A stretch of 64,000 nucleotides of DNA from Bog-756 sp963756515 (GCA_963756515.1 CAVWNV010000011.1:186001-250000), one strand, 5' to 3'. Counted from the first letter of the stretch, positions 7,870 through 15,547 are shown. A program made the numbers and translations. The notes: generated by a model from the sequence alone, not told the origin.

Positions 7870-8312
7870 GCCGTCCGACCGTGGTGGTCGACGACCACCT
7901 GCTGTTACGCATCCTGCTCGACGACGAGCCGGCCGATCTGCGCCCGGGCGGGGCCCGGGTGTTCACCACCGGACTCTGGTACCACCGCCTGTGCCGGGCC
8001 CTGGACAGCCCCCGGGTCACCGGTCCCCTGTCGAGCCGACTCGGGCCGGCCACCACGTCCATGGCCGAGGCCGCCGTCGGCGCCCTCACGACCCTTCCCG
8101 AGACCGTCGGCCTCGTCCCGCTCCGCCACCTGGCCTGGCCCATGGCCCGGCTCGTCAACACCGGCATGCGCCTCAACCTCCTCTCACTGGAGGCGGCGGC
8201 CGCAGCCGAGCACCTCGGTGCCGAGCTCTGTCTGGCCGTCGCCGACGAGAACCCCCCACTGCTGGCGGCGGCGTTGGACCACGGCATTCCGGCCCGCCTC
8301 GTCGCCGGTTGA
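7866..8312 (+). CDS. PIN-domain-like toxin (VapC-type ribonuclease candidate)
   Basis: This is the partner of the AbrB-type antitoxin and is predicted to cleave RNA. It has 148 residues, starting SRPTVVVDDHLLLRILLDDEP; the first Asp pair matches the PIN beta-1 active-site position. Acidic residues recur in TTSMAEAAVGAL, LSLEAAAAAEHLGAELCLAVADENPP and the closing LDHGIPARLVAG. The motifs are more diverged than in textbook VapC, so activity is inferred from gene pairing as much as from residues. The GTG start overlaps the antitoxin stop by four bases. Codon 14 (7905-7907) is the rare leucine codon TTA. It converges on hipA with 34 bases between the stops. Confidence 0.65.
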   Translation: MSRPTVVVDDHLLLRILLDDEPADLRPGGARVFTTGLWYHRLCRALDSPRVTGPLSSRLGPATTSMAEAAVGALTTLPETVGLVPLRHLAWPMARLVNTGMRLNLLSLEAAAAAEHLGAELCLAVADENPPLLAAALDHGIPARLVAG

Positions 8313-8346
8313 GGACAAGGAGGTGGGCCGCGGGAGGGGACCACCC

Positions 8347-9669
8347 TCAGCCCTCGAGCGTGGCGACCCGAGACGTCACGAGATCCACGACGGCGCCCGC
8401 CACGTCCGGATCCCCGCCCCGCTCGACGCACTCGCCGGCGGCGTCCTCGAGGTTGGTCTGGATCGCGGTGACCATGTCCGAGACACGCCGTTCGACGATC
8501 TGGGGAGGGAGTCCCCATCCCGTGGCTTCGGTAACGAGGTCATCGATACGGACCTCATCGATCTGAGTCCTTCCGTTGATCCGTTGAGGCGTCTCAGCGT
8601 CCAATCCGTCGTAGAGCCGGGTGGCGATGAGGTCGTAGAGCGGTGCCAGCGCAACGGTTCCCGTCGGGTGAAGCAGGACGGAGTAGTTGCGGGCGTGGCT
8701 GTCGGCATTGCCGATCACGACATTGAGGGTCACCGCCTCGACGAACGACAGCAGATTGGCCCGACCGAGATGATGGGTCAGGAGAGCGGCCATCTCGGCC
8801 AGCGACGGGCCGGGCCTCGCCACCACGGCGGCGGTGTCGGCGAAGCCGCCGGCCGGCTGTCGACGCTGCACGAGCGCCTGTTCGTACTTCAGCAGGGGGT
8901 CCCGGCCCATGGCGGCAAGAAGGTCCTCCTGATGGAGACGCTCGAGCCGGCCGTCACGCTCGAATCGGTCGAAGCGGACCACCACCAGGGTGGGGGTTCC
9001 CCCGAACCGCTCGACCCTGGCCTCGGCCGAGCCGAGCCCGCATCGGCGAGCCAGCGTCAGGCAGAAGAGCTCGTTGGTGGCCAGACCGGAGAGATCGAGG
9101 CCGTCGGCCCGGATCGGAGGCTCGGGCTTGACGATCAGTGACGAAGGGGCTCCGTCGATCGGCAGGAAGTAGTCATTGTCGATCCGGTGGAGAAGCACTT
9201 TGTCCTGCATCCCGGCCAGGGACAGTCGGACACCCCGTCTGCGGTCGAGGGCCAGACCCTCCTCGGGCGCACGCTGCACTATCTCGGTCACCTCCGCCGT
9301 CGAGAGCCGCTCGTAGTGACCTCGTTCGCCAGAGGCGTCCGGTGAGGCGAGGATCCGAACGGCACCAGCCACGTCGGCGCCCAGGGCGGCGATGATTCCG
9401 TAGCGGTCGTCCTCCGGGATCCCGAAGTGCTGGACGGCCCAGGCCAAGGCCCGCCCCTCCGGAAGGAGCGATCGCACCCAGCGGCCGGCGGCACCCGTGG
9501 CCGGATAGAGCGTGCCCCGGACGGGAAGCGAGAGAGACAGACGGGATCGGGCCGGGTCGGCGACCGCTTCGGAGGTATAGCGAAGGGCGGTATCCCCGAA
9601 GCCGGCATCGACAAGGTCGGCCACGTGCCGGTCGTGGAGGAGCACGGCCAGGTCGGGACGTTCCGTCAT
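8347..9669 (-). CDS. hipA: HipA-family serine/threonine kinase toxin
   Basis: HipA kinases slow growth by phosphorylating a translation factor (glutamyl-tRNA synthetase in E. coli) and are linked to persistence. The 440-residue product has the HipA layout: an N-terminal domain with an LPVRGTLYP segment and a LPEG turn, VRLSLAGMQDKVLL as the nucleotide and gate loop (about residues 147-160), HQEDLLAAMG, the catalytic loop GNADSHARN (near residue 320) and the metal-binding PLYDLIAT. All the expected kinase residues can be seen, so it should be active. The ATG overlaps the hipB stop by four bases, giving tight coupling after its antitoxin. Confidence 0.92.
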   Translation of the reverse strand: MTERPDLAVLLHDRHVADLVDAGFGDTALRYTSEAVADPARSRLSLSLPVRGTLYPATGAAGRWVRSLLPEGRALAWAVQHFGIPEDDRYGIIAALGADVAGAVRILASPDASGERGHYERLSTAEVTEIVQRAPEEGLALDRRRGVRLSLAGMQDKVLLHRIDNDYFLPIDGAPSSLIVKPEPPIRADGLDLSGLATNELFCLTLARRCGLGSAEARVERFGGTPTLVVVRFDRFERDGRLERLHQEDLLAAMGRDPLLKYEQALVQRRQPAGGFADTAAVVARPGPSLAEMAALLTHHLGRANLLSFVEAVTLNVVIGNADSHARNYSVLLHPTGTVALAPLYDLIATRLYDGLDAETPQRINGRTQIDEVRIDDLVTEATGWGLPPQIVERRVSDMVTAIQTNLEDAAGECVERGGDPDVAGAVVDLVTSRVATLEG

Positions 9670-9935
9670 GACGGCACGGGATCACCGGGATCCGATGGCG
9701 CCGACTCGCCCGACGACGCCAGACGGCGTGAGCGCGGGTTGACGGTGAGCTCCAGGCCCACCGCGTCGAGAACCGCGATCAGCCGCTTCACCTGGGTGGT
9801 GACCTGGCCCCGCTCGAGGGCGGCGATGGCGAACCGGTCGGCGCCGGCGAACTCACCCAACTCGGACTGGGTGAGGCCCGACTCTTTTCGGGCACGACGA
9901 ATGGCGGCACCGAGATCGCCGGCCGGATCGGTCAT
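9666..9935 (-). CDS. hipB: HipB-like antitoxin, XRE-family regulator
   Basis: This is the DNA-binding antitoxin for HipA. Starting at 9935 it has 89 residues. The helix-turn-helix spans about residues 7-60: AIRRARKESGLTQSELGEFA is the first half, with recognition helix DRFAIAALERG, followed by VKRLIAVLDAVGLELTV. A polar tail rich in Ser and Asp resembles the flexible, Lon-sensitive C-terminus of HipB. The ATG at 9935 is preferred over the upstream one at 9965 because GGAGAG precedes it. Its promoter is an AT-rich stretch with a consensus -10 and a flanking inverted repeat. Confidence 0.88.
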   Translation of the reverse strand: MTDPAGDLGAAIRRARKESGLTQSELGEFAGADRFAIAALERGQVTTQVKRLIAVLDAVGLELTVNPRSRRLASSGESAPSDPGDPVPS

Positions 9936-9960
9936 TGTCTCTCCATTGTGGTGATTTAGT

Positions 9961-10000
9961 AACATTATATCCTGATAAGGGACCTTTACTCATTAATGTT
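9961..10000 (-). promoter_or_regulatory. hipBA promoter with flanking inverted repeat
   Basis: Read on the minus strand, a perfect TATAAT lies at 9969-9964, about 30 bases before the hipB ATG. AACATTA (9961-9967) and TAATGTT (9994-10000) are exact inverted 7-mers. One covers the -10 and the other lies just beyond the -35 region. A HipB dimer or tetramer bridging the two arms would block the promoter. The E. coli TATCC-N8-GGATA operator is not present intact, only a single TATCC at 9968-9972. Confidence 0.6.
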
Positions 10001-10093
10001 TCTAAATACATACAAATTGTCCCCGATTGGGTCCGCCGAGCACCGATGTAGCTATTTTACAACAATTCCCGGGAAACCACGCGGAACCGGGAT

Positions 10094-10162
10094 GTCGATC
10101 GATGACCGCCCGGCGCGGCCGCGACTCGTGGCCTCCCGAGGGCGGCGGTGACGTCGATCGAC
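10094..10162. repeat. Large interrupted palindrome between tRNA and hipBA
   Basis: GTCGATCGA (10094-10102) pairs exactly with TCGATCGAC (10154-10162). After a TG/GACG internal loop, ACCGCC (10105-10110) pairs with GGCGGT (10144-10149), leaving a GC-rich apical loop. It lies 29 bases beyond the tRNA 3' end. It could be a tRNA transcript terminator, a small structured RNA, or a recombination end. No U-tract is present on either strand. The rest of 9936-10190 holds no gene I can support. Confidence 0.55.
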
Positions 10163-10190
10163 GGCGTGGGGTAGACAACACCGGGGTGAG

Positions 10191-10264
10191 TGGGGACGGA
10201 GGGGGTCGAACCCTCACTGGAGGCGGTTTAAGCGCCCTGCCTCTACCGATTGGGCTACGTCCCC
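10191..10264 (-). tRNA. tRNA, anticodon UAA (Leu by code), short variable loop
   Basis: The 74-base minus-strand sequence folds as a full cloverleaf. It has a 7-bp acceptor (GGGGACG with CGTCCCC), a D-arm with GCC/GGC and loop AATCGGTAGA, an anticodon stem GGGCG/CGCCT with loop CTTAAAC, a 5-base variable loop CCAGT, a T-arm GAGGG/CCCTC with loop TTCGACC, and discriminator A. CCA is not encoded. The anticodon UAA reads UUA leucine codons. Bacterial tRNA-Leu is normally class II with a long variable arm, which is absent here, so identity is uncertain. Confidence 0.75.
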
Positions 10265-10439
10265 GTCGCCTGGCGGTGACCGGCGGCGACAGGGTGCCCG
10301 CCACCGTCGGACCTGCCGGACGACCTTAGTCCGGCCCCACTGTGAACAGCCTGTTACGGACCGCCCCTGACCCGGGTGGGCGGGGTCGGCGGGGTTAGAG
10401 TCTCCAGAATCGGGGACGCCCGACGCGGGAGGCACAACG

Positions 10440-11099
10440 TTGGAATGGCAGATGCTGGCGGCATTGCCGGACTCCGACCGGAGAGAGTTCCTGTCCCGCT
10501 GCCGTCGGCAGCGCTACCCCAAGGGGGCCTTCATCTGTCACGAGGGCGAGATCGGGGACAGCATGCACCTGATCGACATCGGCACCGTGACCGTCCACGT
10601 CACCAGTCCGATGGGGAACGTCGTCACCCTCGACGTCCTCCGACCCGGGGACGCATTTGGCGAACAGGCCCTGCTGGGGGAGGGATCGGTGCGGTCGGCG
10701 ACGGTGGTGACGCTGGAGCGGACCGAGACCCTCCGCCTCTCGCTGGCCGAGTTCGAGGCGCTGTGGGAGCACCACCGTCCCGCCGCCACCGCGGTGGCCC
10801 GCATGCTCGACACCAGGCTGCGGGCCACCTCCCAGGCGCTGCTCGACGCCCTCTATGTTCCGGCCGAGACGCGCGTCATGCGCCGCCTGGCCCGTCTGGC
10901 CGACATCTACGCCCGTCACCCGTCCCAGGCCATCCCGCTGACCCAGGACGATCTGGCCTCCATGGCCGGCACCACCCGCCAAACGGTCAACCGGGTCCTC
11001 GGTCAGGCCCAGGCCGACGGCCTCGTCACCCTGTCCCGGGGCCGCATCGTCATCGCCGATCCGGCCGAGGTGGCCCGTCGGGCCCAACGCATCGGGTAG
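10440..11099 (+). CDS. Crp/Fnr-family transcriptional regulator
   Basis: This is a cytoplasmic DNA-binding regulator of 219 residues. Residues about 15-115 form the cyclic-nucleotide-binding-like barrel (YPKGAFICHEGEIGDSMHLI, then RPGDAFGEQALLGEG and RSATVV). A long dimerisation helix follows, and the C-terminal winged helix reads LTQDDLASMAGTTRQTVNRVL. The RSA-type phosphate-loop sequence resembles cAMP-responsive members more than Fnr; no N-terminal Cys cluster for an Fe-S centre is seen. The start is TTG at 10440, supported by GGGAGG eight bases upstream. A near-palindrome GTGAACAG-C-CTGTTAC at 10343-10357 may be an autoregulatory site. Confidence 0.85.
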   Translation: MEWQMLAALPDSDRREFLSRCRRQRYPKGAFICHEGEIGDSMHLIDIGTVTVHVTSPMGNVVTLDVLRPGDAFGEQALLGEGSVRSATVVTLERTETLRLSLAEFEALWEHHRPAATAVARMLDTRLRATSQALLDALYVPAETRVMRRLARLADIYARHPSQAIPLTQDDLASMAGTTRQTVNRVLGQAQADGLVTLSRGRIVIADPAEVARRAQRIG

Positions 11100-11115
11100 G
11101 TCCGGACGGGTAGGA

Positions 11116-12696
11116 TCAGCCCGAGACCCGCTCCGGCACCAGCCGGGCCAGCGCGTCCAACTCCTCGGAACGGGGGCGGTCGACCTGGTGCACCAGGCCT
11201 TCGGCCCCGGGCCAGGGACCGAGGACCGTGGTGGGCCTGCGGTCGGGATCCCAGTTGGACCACTCCGCCGGGGGCACGCCGGTCCGGGCGAACGTGGTCC
11301 AGGCCCGGCGCATGAGCACCGACAGGGCCGAGGCGTCCTCACCCCCACCGGTGAAGCCGGCGATGGCCGGATTGCCCACGGTGCCGAAGACGAAGGGCAG
11401 GTCCAGGGCGTGACAGGCACCGAGGTAGCCGCCGAACATGGGTGACTCCCAGGTGAACAGGTAGCAGTACGTACCTACACCCGGCGCGGCCGAGGCGGCG
11501 TGGGCGTCGGCCAGGCGGACGGAGGGCAGCCGGAAGACGTACTCGGTGGAGATGGCCACCCACAGGTCCCGGGGCGTGACCGGCTCGCCCCGGGCGGCCC
11601 GGGCGCCGGTCACCTCCTCGATGAGGGCTTCGGTTCGCTCGGGGTCGGGGCTCAGCCGCGTCGTCCACCGGCGGAGGCCGGCGTTGTCCAGATCACGGAG
11701 CGACGGGTCCCCGACGGCGAAGAAGGTCGACTCGTCGCGGGTGGTGCCCACCAGCAGCGGCACGCCCGAGACCGAGCCGTCGGCGACAGCATCGGTTGGG
11801 TGTTCCATGAGCATCCCACCGTCGACCACGGGCATCATGAGCAGTCCGGAGTCGTCGCGCCGGCCACCCCGCTGGTCGAACTGCACCACCGCCTGGACCA
11901 GTTCGTCCGCCGGCACCCGCTCGAGGGCGGCGCGGGTCAGCGGCACACCCAGATGATCGGCCAGCTGCTCGGCCATGGAGACGGCGTGTTCGGGCGGATA
12001 GGCATAGGGCGGCCCGCTCTCGACGATGGCCCGGTGGAAGAGGCCCCGGGCCGCCGGCACACCCAGCAGGCTCGAGACACTCATGCCCCCGGCCGACTCG
12101 CCGAACACGGTGACGTTGCCGGGATCACCGCCGAAGGCGGCGATGTGGTCACGGACCCAGCGCAGCGCGGCCACCTGGTCGGCCAGGCCCCAGTTGCCGA
12201 AGCCCCCCCACGCCTCGCCGTCCAGCCAGCTCTGGTCGGGGTCCTCGAGCGCCGGGTGGGCCAGGAACCCGAGCATGCCCAGCCGGTAGTTGATGGTGAC
12301 CACCACCACGTCCCCCTCGCCGGCCAGGGTGCCGCCGCGGTAGAGGCCTCCCGATCCCGATCCGGACACGAAGGACCCGCCGTGGATCCATACCATGACC
12401 GGGCGGCGCCCCTCGTCGAGGCCCGGCGTCCAGATGTTGAGGTTCAGGCAGTCCTCGGACTTCTGCTCCGGTTCGCCCCCGAGGGCCGTCTCCATCATGC
12501 CCGCCACCTGCGGTGCGACCGGTCCGAACCGATCGCACTCCCGCACGCCGGTCCACGGCACGGGCGGGGCCGGGGGGCGCCACCGCCGGTGACCAGCGGG
12601 CGAGGCGGCATAGGGGATCCCGGAGAACGACCACAGGCCCCTGCGGCGCACGCCCCGGACGGGGCCGCCGCGGACCTCGATCACTCCGTCCTCCAT
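11116..12696 (-). CDS. Type B carboxylesterase
   Basis: This hydrolyses carboxylic esters with an alpha/beta-hydrolase fold. The 526-residue product begins MEDGVIEVRGGPVRGV. It carries SEDCLNLNIWTP (about residue 80), the oxyanion-hole HGGSF, the nucleophile elbow GESAGG, an acidic residue region around GTTRDES, and HALDLPFVFG with the catalytic His. No signal peptide is evident with this start. A GGAGG ribosome site lies four bases before the ATG at 12696, so the longer upstream frame is rejected. Upstream is a divergent control region shared with the NlpC/P60 gene. The natural substrate is unknown. Confidence 0.9.
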   Translation of the reverse strand: MEDGVIEVRGGPVRGVRRRGLWSFSGIPYAASPAGHRRWRPPAPPVPWTGVRECDRFGPVAPQVAGMMETALGGEPEQKSEDCLNLNIWTPGLDEGRRPVMVWIHGGSFVSGSGSGGLYRGGTLAGEGDVVVVTINYRLGMLGFLAHPALEDPDQSWLDGEAWGGFGNWGLADQVAALRWVRDHIAAFGGDPGNVTVFGESAGGMSVSSLLGVPAARGLFHRAIVESGPPYAYPPEHAVSMAEQLADHLGVPLTRAALERVPADELVQAVVQFDQRGGRRDDSGLLMMPVVDGGMLMEHPTDAVADGSVSGVPLLVGTTRDESTFFAVGDPSLRDLDNAGLRRWTTRLSPDPERTEALIEEVTGARAARGEPVTPRDLWVAISTEYVFRLPSVRLADAHAASAAPGVGTYCYLFTWESPMFGGYLGACHALDLPFVFGTVGNPAIAGFTGGGEDASALSVLMRRAWTTFARTGVPPAEWSNWDPDRRPTTVLGPWPGAEGLVHQVDRPRSEELDALARLVPERVSG

Positions 12697-12723
12697 GGGG
12701 CCTCCAGTTCCAGCGGCCAGTTG

Positions 12724-12776
12724 CCGATACAACCAGCAACTTAGTGACTGGATCCAGCACCGATACAGGTAGCAAC
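12724..12776. promoter_or_regulatory. Direct repeats and palindrome in the esterase/NlpC divergent region
   Basis: CCGATACA-N3-AGCAAC occurs twice, at 12724-12740 and 12760-12776, 36 bases apart. The variable triplets are ACC and GGT. The perfect palindrome CTGGATCCAG (12748-12757) lies between the copies. The array sits between the divergent starts of the esterase (12696) and the NlpC/P60 protein, so it probably controls one or both genes. Confidence 0.5.
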
Positions 12777-12929
12777 CGAACCCACCGGGCCGCAGGGCCG
12801 GACCCTGGTGCCGATGGAGACTGGATGATGGGGCAGCAACGACTACAGGGCAGGGGATCGTACGGCCCGCGGGCCGAGGCACTGAGTACCCCCTTTTCGG
12901 ACGGGACCGATACCGGTAACGTCACCCGG

Positions 12930-14360
12930 GTGTCTGCGCACCACGGGTCAGCGGCGTCCCGGCCCGCGGCATCGACCGGCTCCGGGCGCGGTGTCGGCCG
13001 GCGGGGACGTACGTGGACGGCGGTCCTGACCCTGGCCCTGGTCGGTGCCGTCGGTGTCCTCGGCTTCGGGCCGTCGGCCGGAGCGGCCGGAGACGCCGGA
13101 TCCGGCCCGACCCCGACATCGAGCTCCATTCCGGCCCCGGCCTCGAGCCCGTCGGCCTCGAGCCCGTCGACGGCGGGGCCGTCCGCCTCGACCAGCACCA
13201 CCTCCGACTCACAGTCCCAGATCGACAACGCCGAGGCCCAGGTGACCGCCCTCGAGGCCCAGATCTCCCAGCAGCAGGCCGTCCTCGACCAGACCGACGA
13301 GCAGTACAACCAGGACCAGGTGGACCTGGACTCCACCAAGGCCCAACTGCAGACGACCACGGTCTCCATCGACTCGGCCAAGGCCCGGTTGGCCACCGAG
13401 CGCGCCCACCTCCGGGCCGACGCCGTGCAGGACTACATGGGCGACACCTCGTCCAGCGCCGTGGCCGCGCTCTTCGCCTCCCCCACCAGCGCGGCCCAGA
13501 CCCGCGCCCTCTATGAGCAGGTCGGCACCACGAAGGTGGCCGATGACGTGGCCCGGGTACAGGCCGGACAGCGGAAGTTGGTGGCGGTCCAGACCAAACT
13601 GCAGGGCGAGCAGCAGACCGAGTCCGGCCAGCTGACCGTGGTCGACCAGGCCCGCCAGAGTGCCCAGACCCTCAGCGACCAGTCCCAGGCCACCCTGGCC
13701 CAGGTCAAGGGCAACCTGGCCACCCAGATCGCCCAGCAGGCCGCGGCCCAGGCCGCGGCGGAGGCCCAGACGGCGGCCGTCGCCACCACCCCGGCCGCGG
13801 CCCAGGCCGCGGCGTCACAGGCTTCACAGGCGGCCCAGGTGGCCACGACCCTCAGCGGCGGCAGCTCGGCCGCGGTCAGCGCCACCAACGCCGCCAACCA
13901 GGCGGCCACCACCGCGGCCACCATCGCCGGCGGTCCCGGCGGGGTCACCGTGTCGGCCAGCGGCACCTACAACGCCGCCGGGCTGGCCGCGGTGCACGCC
14001 GCCATCAAGTACATGGGCGTCCCCTACGTGTGGGGTGGGGCCAGCTTCGCCGGGGTGGACTGCTCGGGGCTGGTCATGCTGGCCTGGGCCCAGGCCGGCG
14101 TGACCATGGACCACTCGGCCGCCGACCAGTACGCCGCCTTCCCGCACGTGCCCCTGAACGAGCTCCGGCCCGGCGACCTGATCTTCTTCGACCTCGACGG
14201 CAGCGGCATCGACCACGTGGTCATGTACGTCGGGCCCTATCTCGACGGACAGCCCACCCCCTACGGGAACGGGACCATCATCCAGGCCGCCCACACCGGG
14301 ACCTTCGTGACCTACGACCCCATCTGGTACGCGGGGATCGTCGGGGCGGCCCGGCCGTAG
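12930..14360 (+). CDS. Secreted NlpC/P60 peptidoglycan peptidase with coiled-coil domain (RipA-like)
   Basis: This exported hydrolase is predicted to cut peptide stems of peptidoglycan during growth and division. From the GTG at 12930 the 476-residue product has a long basic n-region, a hydrophobic signal segment (TWTAVLTLALVGAVGVLG), and a Ser/Pro/Ala-rich linker. A coiled-coil region of about 250 residues, rich in Gln and Ala, follows. The C-terminal NlpC/P60 domain has YVWGGASFAGVDCSGLV with the catalytic Cys, IDHVVMYVG with His, and AAHTG. ATG at 12825 has a better ribosome site, but the intervening codons have poor GC3. The coiled coil probably autoinhibits, as in mycobacterial RipA. Confidence 0.88.
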   Translation: MSAHHGSAASRPAASTGSGRGVGRRGRTWTAVLTLALVGAVGVLGFGPSAGAAGDAGSGPTPTSSSIPAPASSPSASSPSTAGPSASTSTTSDSQSQIDNAEAQVTALEAQISQQQAVLDQTDEQYNQDQVDLDSTKAQLQTTTVSIDSAKARLATERAHLRADAVQDYMGDTSSSAVAALFASPTSAAQTRALYEQVGTTKVADDVARVQAGQRKLVAVQTKLQGEQQTESGQLTVVDQARQSAQTLSDQSQATLAQVKGNLATQIAQQAAAQAAAEAQTAAVATTPAAAQAAASQASQAAQVATTLSGGSSAAVSATNAANQAATTAATIAGGPGGVTVSASGTYNAAGLAAVHAAIKYMGVPYVWGGASFAGVDCSGLVMLAWAQAGVTMDHSAADQYAAFPHVPLNELRPGDLIFFDLDGSGIDHVVMYVGPYLDGQPTPYGNGTIIQAAHTGTFVTYDPIWYAGIVGAARP

Positions 14361-14488
14361 CGGGCCGATCGGTCCGCCCCGGCCGGGACCCGGTCGGCGT
14401 GCGGCCCCGATGGTGGCCCGCCGAGACGAGACCCCCGCTAGGGCGAGACCTGGCCCGCCGGCCGTGCCCCTAGTGTCGGACCTTTCCC

Positions 14489-15514
14489 ATGACGCTCGAA
14501 CTCACCATCATCGTCCCCGCTTTCAACGAGGCCCCCCGCCTGCCGGCCGGCATGGCCCGGTTCCACGCCGCCGTGGCCGACGGGGCGGTCGACCTGGAAC
14601 GGACCGAGGTGGTGGTGGTCGACGACGGCAGCACCGACGGGACCGCTGACGTGGCCCGTGACCTGCTGGCCGGCGTACCCCACCACCGCGTGGTCAGCCT
14701 GCCGGCCAACCGGGGGAAGGGCGCGGCCGTCCGCACCGGCGTGGCCCTGGCCCGCGGGACGTACACGGCCCACATGGACGCCGACATGGCCATCGACCCG
14801 CGGGCCGTCCCGTCCCTGCGGGAGGCCCTCCTGACCAGTGACGTGGCCATCGGGTCCCGGGCCCTGGTCGACTCCATGGTGGACGGCACCTACGCCGTGC
14901 GGGCGGCGATGGGCCGACTCTTCAACCGGTTCGTGACCACCGGCACCGGACTCGGGCTGCAGGACACCCAGTGCGGATTCAAGGCCTTCCGGACACCGGC
15001 CGCCCGGCTCCTGTTCCACCTGGTGCGGATCGACCGGTTCGCCTTCGACGTGGAGATCCTGGCCCGGGCCCGACGGCTCGGACTCCACACCACCGAGGTA
15101 CCCGTGCAGTGGAAGAACGTCCCCGGCAGCACCATCCATCCCCTCCACGACTCGATCACCATGCTGGCCGATGTCTACCGATCGCGGCTCGGTCTCCTGG
15201 CCACGCCGCCGGTCCCGGCCGTGGTGGTTCGCCATGCCCCGTCGGGCTCGGACTCGGGCTCGGGCTCGGGCTCGGCTGGCCTCGTCGAACGGGTGGCGCC
15301 GGTGGTCGCCTCCACCCTGGACGGGGCGCCGGTCCCACTGGTGGCGGGCGAGGCCTCGGTGACCGTGCTGCTACCCCTGGTCGATGCGGCCGGGGTGGCC
15401 ATGGTCTTCTCGGCCCTGCGGGCCGAGTTCGACGCCCAGGGGGTGGCCAGGCGGACCATGTCGATCGACGCCCTGGTGGCGTTGGGTCCCCTGTCGGGTC
15501 GACTGACGCCGTGA
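14489..15514 (+). CDS. GT2-family glycosyltransferase (dolichyl/polyprenyl-phosphate glucosyltransferase-like)
   Basis: This predicted enzyme transfers a sugar from a nucleotide donor to a polyprenyl phosphate. The GT-A domain covers residues 1-245: TIIVPAFNEAPRLP, VVVVDDGSTDGT, NRGKGAAVRTGV, HMDADMAID (the metal-binding DxD type), then DTQCGFKAFR and FDVEILARARR, all typical of dolichyl-phosphate beta-glucosyltransferases. There are no membrane helices. The C-terminal 90 residues are unusual: a Ser-Gly linker encoded by a hexanucleotide repeat, then a small alpha/beta segment I do not recognise. The next two genes follow closely and may share the transcript. Confidence 0.87.
   Translation: MTLELTIIVPAFNEAPRLPAGMARFHAAVADGAVDLERTEVVVVDDGSTDGTADVARDLLAGVPHHRVVSLPANRGKGAAVRTGVALARGTYTAHMDADMAIDPRAVPSLREALLTSDVAIGSRALVDSMVDGTYAVRAAMGRLFNRFVTTGTGLGLQDTQCGFKAFRTPAARLLFHLVRIDRFAFDVEILARARRLGLHTTEVPVQWKNVPGSTIHPLHDSITMLADVYRSRLGLLATPPVPAVVVRHAPSGSDSGSGSGSAGLVERVAPVVASTLDGAPVPLVAGEASVTVLLPLVDAAGVAMVFSALRAEFDAQGVARRTMSIDALVALGPLSGRLTP
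15242..15275 (+). repeat. Hexanucleotide repeat TCGGGC inside the GT2 gene
   Basis: About five imperfect copies of TCGGGC encode a Ser-Gly linker (SGSDSGSGSGS) after the catalytic domain. A multiple-of-three unit can lengthen or shorten the linker without a frameshift. Confidence 0.7.
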
Positions 15515-15547
15515 CCGCCGGGATGGGGTGAGTTCGACAGCGGTACC

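Noticed and set aside
8313..8346. Bulged hairpin between the PIN and hipA stops
   Set aside because: The stem is short and interrupted; too weak to call a terminator.
10002..10329. Two opposite frames of 100 codons over the tRNA region
   Set aside because: Both overlap the tRNA gene and the palindrome and have no recognisable product.
12700..12929. Cyclic-di-AMP (ydaO) riboswitch before the NlpC/P60 gene
   Set aside because: This class often precedes cell-wall hydrolases in actinobacteria, but the conserved core sequences are absent.
12513..12929. Long N-terminal extension of the NlpC/P60 frame
   Set aside because: It runs antisense through the esterase start and the divergent regulatory repeats, and its codon use is poor.
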